Of a DNA stretch of 64,000 nucleotides, positions 59,814 through 64,000 are shown one piece after another. The stretch is taken from NCBI GenBank assembly GCA_031772625.1, contig CM062814.1, positions 822,500,757 to 822,564,756 on the forward strand. The letters run 5' to 3'. Each line of letters begins with the position of its first letter. Positions within the stretch are counted from its first letter, which is position 1. Position numbers and translations under genes: made by a program. This DNA comes from Pinus tabuliformis (lineage: Eukaryota > Streptophyta > Pinopsida > Pinales > Pinaceae). The notes below the pieces were generated by a model. That model worked only from the letters and a program-made list of their open reading frames with translations, was not told the origin of the DNA and searched no databases.

Positions 59814-59987
59814 AAGAGAACTAATCATCCTGTCCACAGGAGAACGAATCATCTTGTCCAGTGGATGCCACAAAGAACTAATCATCCTGGCCTACAGGAG
59901 AACTAATCATCATGTTCCACAGTCGCCACGGAGAACGAATCATCCTGGCCCACAGGAGAACTAATCATCCTGTTCCACAGTCGCCAC
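59814..59987. repeat. Imperfect repeat with GAACTAATCATC core, six copies
   Basis: Cores GAACTAATCATC, GAACGAATCATC and near variants recur roughly every 25-35 bp, alternating with CCACAGG and CAGTCGCCAC. The block lies in the Copia region between RNase H remnant and LTR. Confidence 0.8.
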
Positions 59988-62900
59988 GAGGTGTCACAGG
60001 GGAAGGTTGAACTTTTTACCCCGTACATAGTGCACCACCAGGGGATGGTGAGTCACCCTGTGGTCACATGTCGCTTCAGTAAGTACCCCAAGCCCCCCAG
60101 AGCTCCCAGAACTCAATGATGCAACATGCAAGACCCTTTTGCAAAGGTCTCTCAAAGACTCCAAGTCATTCGGTAAATTCACAGCTTTGATCTTTCCTCG
60201 GGGCTTTGACAAAGTGTATGCGACCTTTACATCAATCTCAATGCGATGGAGCTTCCTCGCTCATCGACTTACCATATCCTAGATAAGGTAGTATCTGATG
60301 TCTATCTGCTGGAGCAATCATTGAATACGGGATTTCTCAATAATCGAATCCCCCCCGGTTATCACAAAGAATCATAGTGGTATTCATCATATGTACAAAC
60401 AGCTCACTGAAGAGCTTCCTCAACCAGGCAGCTTCATATGAGATCATACTCGTAGCTATGTATTCGGTCTCGGCAGTGCTTATAGCAACCGACTTCTGCT
60501 TCCTGCTCATCCATGATATCGAAGCAGAACCCAAAGAGAACCAGCACTGATAAGTGCTATAGTGATCCTCCACACTACCTGCCCAGTCAGCATTCGAATA
60601 TTCAAGTAGTTTCATATTTCCGGCAGTGTATCTCAATCCATGAGAGATTGTGCCCCAAAAATATCTCAGAAGATTCTTGGCACTAATCCAGTGAGGCTCA
60701 ACCAAATATGAGCTCACCATGCTAACTGCAAAACATACGTCCGGGCGGAAGTTCACCAAGAACATCAACGCGAATGAGTTTATGAAACTCAAAGGCATTT
60801 CCCAAATCTAGTCCGACATCACTACCATATAACTTTTGAAAGTTAAGATCCTCGAGGTAGTCACAGGCTTCCAATTTATCATTCCACATCCGGAATCCAA
60901 CTCCCTCTTACTTTTGCAAACAAGAGGGTATGCACCTCTCAGAAATAGGTCATCCTCATAAGGTGCCGGTATGAGAGGTCTATCATCCACAACCTTTGAG
61001 AAATGGTTTGGATCGGTTTCACTCCTAGTGAATCTCAGCTTCATCAGACAGCTATCAATCCTCTCATACTACGCCCAGGGTGTTTTTCTTCAAGCCATAA
61101 AGGGCTTTCTTCCACCTTCATACTCTTCTTGAATTCAGGCATCCCTATCACCATCTAACTCACATCGAATAGGGCCCCAAAGGTAGACCTCCAACGATAT
61201 AGATGCGATTGTCAATTGACATGATCCCCAATGGACCATCCTGCAACTTGATACAAATCGCCAACCCTGAACCCATGAGAAAAAGCATCTTTGAAAATTC
61301 TATTTTTTAACACATACCTTTCCATCAATGAATGCCACCCTAAAACCTTTGACTTCCATTGCTGAAATGGACACCAGGTTCTTCTTGCGATCAGGTACAT
61401 AAAAGAGATTCTTGTAAATGAATAGAGTTACCCTCATTCAATTGAGGGGTAACATTCCCTACACCCTTTCCAGGATAGCTGGCATCGACTCCAAGTATAA
61501 TCCCACGGTTGTTTCCGTCTCTACCAAATTAGAGAGTGCACCCTTCTATCCGATGAAGTGCCTGGGGTTCTTTGCTTTCTTTGAAGAGTCGGCCATTTCC
61601 TTGATGACCTGCATTACCTCTCATTCCTTTGATCATTGAAGATGTCCCTAGAATGATTGTTATCTTCATCAAGAGATGTGTCTCTGCCATTCGGACACTC
61701 CTTCGCATAATAGTCGAACTTATTACAACCAAGGCATCTGCCTTTCCTTCCACCCTTAGATCTAGACTTCCCATTGAAGTGATCTTTAGGTAGGCCATCA
61801 GAAACTTCTATTGCGCCATTTTGATAATATTCTCTGCTTCGACTTCACGCTTGGTGAATTTGAAGAGGGATGAGGAATCCACTGATCCTTTTGTCCTTTC
61901 CCAACTATCTTCGGTGATTGCTCTTTCACTCTTGCTTGGGCATTGTCTTCACCTCAGCTCTGATACCATGTTAAATTATGGTATGTTCTATGCTTAAAGC
62001 AATTTGTTTCAATTTTCACAGTTAGCTCAATATCATTCCAGATTAGCAATCACATCAGTATTAAAGTAAACTGCAGATAGAACATAAACATAAATCGCAG
62101 AAGACAAGCCAATACAAGAGGACACAAGATGTGGCGCTAGCGAGGGACAAACCCCAATATGGGGAAACCCTTGATCAATTCTTCTTATATGTTCTTCAAT
62201 AGTTCAGCAGAGAGAGAGATAGTACATTTATAACAGAAGTCAACACATTGACTTTCTATATCTACATGAGATCAGTTTAAGACATGCTACTTCAACTGAT
62301 TCTCCAAGGTGACTGCTTCACCTATCATAGTGTTGCATCTCGTACTCATGTTGCACCCGTCACTGTGCTGCACCTAGTCAACAAGCTGCTCCCATCACCA
62401 TGTTGCACCTCATCATCATGTTGCACCTCACTACCATGCCCATCATGCTGCATCATTCATCATCATGCTGCATCATTCATCATCATGTTGTCTCCATCAT
62501 GTTGTACTTCATCGTCTCGGTGCTGCACCCAAATATCACTGAGCTGTTCTCAACATCATTGATGTCACCTACATCATGTTAGTCCTTGATACAGTCAACA
62601 ACTCAAAGACTGCAGTGATCCAAGAGAGGTTCCAGCACTGCCACTAATTAGTGCAACCCTTAAAGTTCTATGTTGCTGGCTATGGCCTGCGGCCTAGCTC
62701 AACAATAAGATAGGTTTACACACAGCACCCAAATATCTTGACCCTTGAACAGCTTATCCTTGAGGCTGCACCACTGTCAAATCCATGTTGTCTAAGCTCC
62801 TTCTATGACTGCACCTAGTCACTGTGATTCTATACCCGAGACTGTAACAGCGTGTGTGTCTTTTCTTAGGACTGCACATAGGTGCCCTTATTCAAGCCTG

Positions 62901-63854
62901 TATTGAGCCTTCTTACACAGCGTTAGGGCCTGTCTTTTAGGCCTCCATTATATAGTCATAAGTCCTATTCTCTGCGGCTAGGGCATAATATGACCCTCCT
63001 AAATCAACGTCTAGATGACAGTCATAGACCTGCGTTTTTGTCCAATCCTTGCTGTGATTCTATGACCGTATTTAGGGCAGCGTTAGAGCTGTGTTCTTTC
63101 CAGCGTGTGAGAGGAATAAGGCCAGCAGATAAGGCCTGCGTTTAACCTCCTTCCATGACTGTGTTAGGGACAACGAAGTCCCTCTTCTTGCTGCGTATAG
63201 AACAGCGTATGGGGTTTACGTTATGCCTTGTGATAAGTTGTGTATAGAGGACTGCGGTTAGGGCTTTTGTGGATCTCCCTTTAGCTGTGTTCATGACTGC
63301 GTTAGGTGCCTCTTCTTGCTGCATAAAAATCCTCATTGACTGCGGCCTAGGGCACCCTTAAATGGTGTGGCTAGAAGCCTTCTCTAGTTGCTCCTTAGAT
63401 CTGCGTAGAGCTTTCTCTTTTGACTGCGTCTAGATGTTCCTCGTTTAACTGCATCTAGGGCATCCTCCTTACTGCGGCTAGGGCATCATCCTTACTGCAG
63501 CTAGGGCATCATAAGACTTAGGCCAGCGTATACTCTTAGTATCTCTCCTTCCACCAAAACCCAAAGACATGTGGAGAGGAAGAGATCACAAGAAGAGTGT
63601 GTGTCTAAATGACTTGAAGACCTCCTCCTTTTATAGTAAAACGTTGAGCACAAGTGGGGTATATTTGGTCGTTGGCCGACCTTGACGAATTGTCCCATAA
63701 CACAAATAAATTCATATCTCCATGAATACTTATCGAAATCAGATGATCTTTAGATCAATCCTACACCTCTCGATGAGAGGGATCCAAGAAAAATATCAGC
63801 TTCCATTAATAAGATGACCCACATGGAGTTTGGCCCTAGTTGACAATTTTAACA

Positions 63855-64000
63855 ATTTCAATCCAAGACTGAAGAATACATAGGCAGAGAGGCAATGAAG
63901 TGCCGGGGGAGACAGTGCAAGCTCAAGAATGGCTAACGCAAAGGCCTAAGGAGCCAGCGCAGAGGACGCAAAGGGCTGTAGACGCTGACACAGAGGTCGT
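63855..64000. other. Flank after the Copia block
   Basis: GC-richer sequence with several AGCGCAGAGG/GACGC words. No gene recognised before the window ends. Confidence 0.4.

Larger units (their letters stand above)
56633..63854 (-). mobile_element. Tandem Copia block: two internal regions sharing an LTR, broken
   Basis: Read on the minus strand: LTR 63854-61969, internal 61968-59387, LTR 59386-57493, then a second internal start 57492-56633. Both internal regions begin with a tRNA-Met-type primer site (61957-61968 and 57481-57492). A zinc-knuckle gag part and a gag-pre-integrase part (VPDRKKNLVSISAMEVKGF) follow. The complete unit also has reverse transcriptase (60808-61044) and RNase H (60337-60798) remnants and a polypurine tract at 59387. 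No integrase core was recognised. LTRs are 1894 and 1886 bp and differ by about 4-5 percent by eye. All coding parts are broken. Confidence 0.82.

Overview
The window is nuclear DNA of a seed plant. Its main host content is four exons of one gene, embedded in densely nested transposable elements. Very large introns packed with Copia, Gypsy and hAT elements suggest a big genome, most likely a gymnosperm such as a conifer. That is an inference; no species-specific marker was seen. No rRNA, tRNA or CRISPR locus was recognised.

Host gene: four minus-strand exons (42027-41936, 41614-41546, 41433-41231, 12317-12167) share consistent splice sites and phases. Together they encode the middle of an inositol 1,3,4-trisphosphate 5/6-kinase of the ITPK4 type. 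The intron between the last two is 28,913 bp. The N-terminal exons (expected to the right) and the ATP-grasp C-terminal exons (expected to the left) were not found, so the gene probably spans the whole window.

Left flank (1-12166): a hAT element (H1, cut by the window edge) sits in the 3' end of a chromodomain Gypsy element. Beside it is a degraded minus-strand LTR element interrupted by a 1.2-kb hAT derivative (H4a) and an internally deleted H1 relative (H1b).

Giant intron (12318-41230): a solo LTR (12912-27160) holds a Copia (13395-26238), which holds a Gypsy (18507-25627), which holds a hAT (H2a, 20745-24525). Each level has its own target-site duplication. H2a has an uninterrupted transposase and looks potentially autonomous. 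Next come an LTR with a striking GTCAA array (27363-28411), about 6.4 kb of poorly assigned repeat debris, and hAT H3 (34849-39853), which contains another hAT derivative, H1c (35237-36936).

Right flank (42584-64000): a broken minus-strand Gypsy is interrupted by an LTR fragment, a plus-strand Copia with a 37-bp minisatellite, and H4b. Two LTR fragments and a truncated hAT (H2b) follow. The end of the window is a tandem Copia block in which two internal regions share one LTR. All LTR elements here appear to be broken fossils. The DNA-transposon content falls into four hAT families, each with its own dense subterminal repeat motif.
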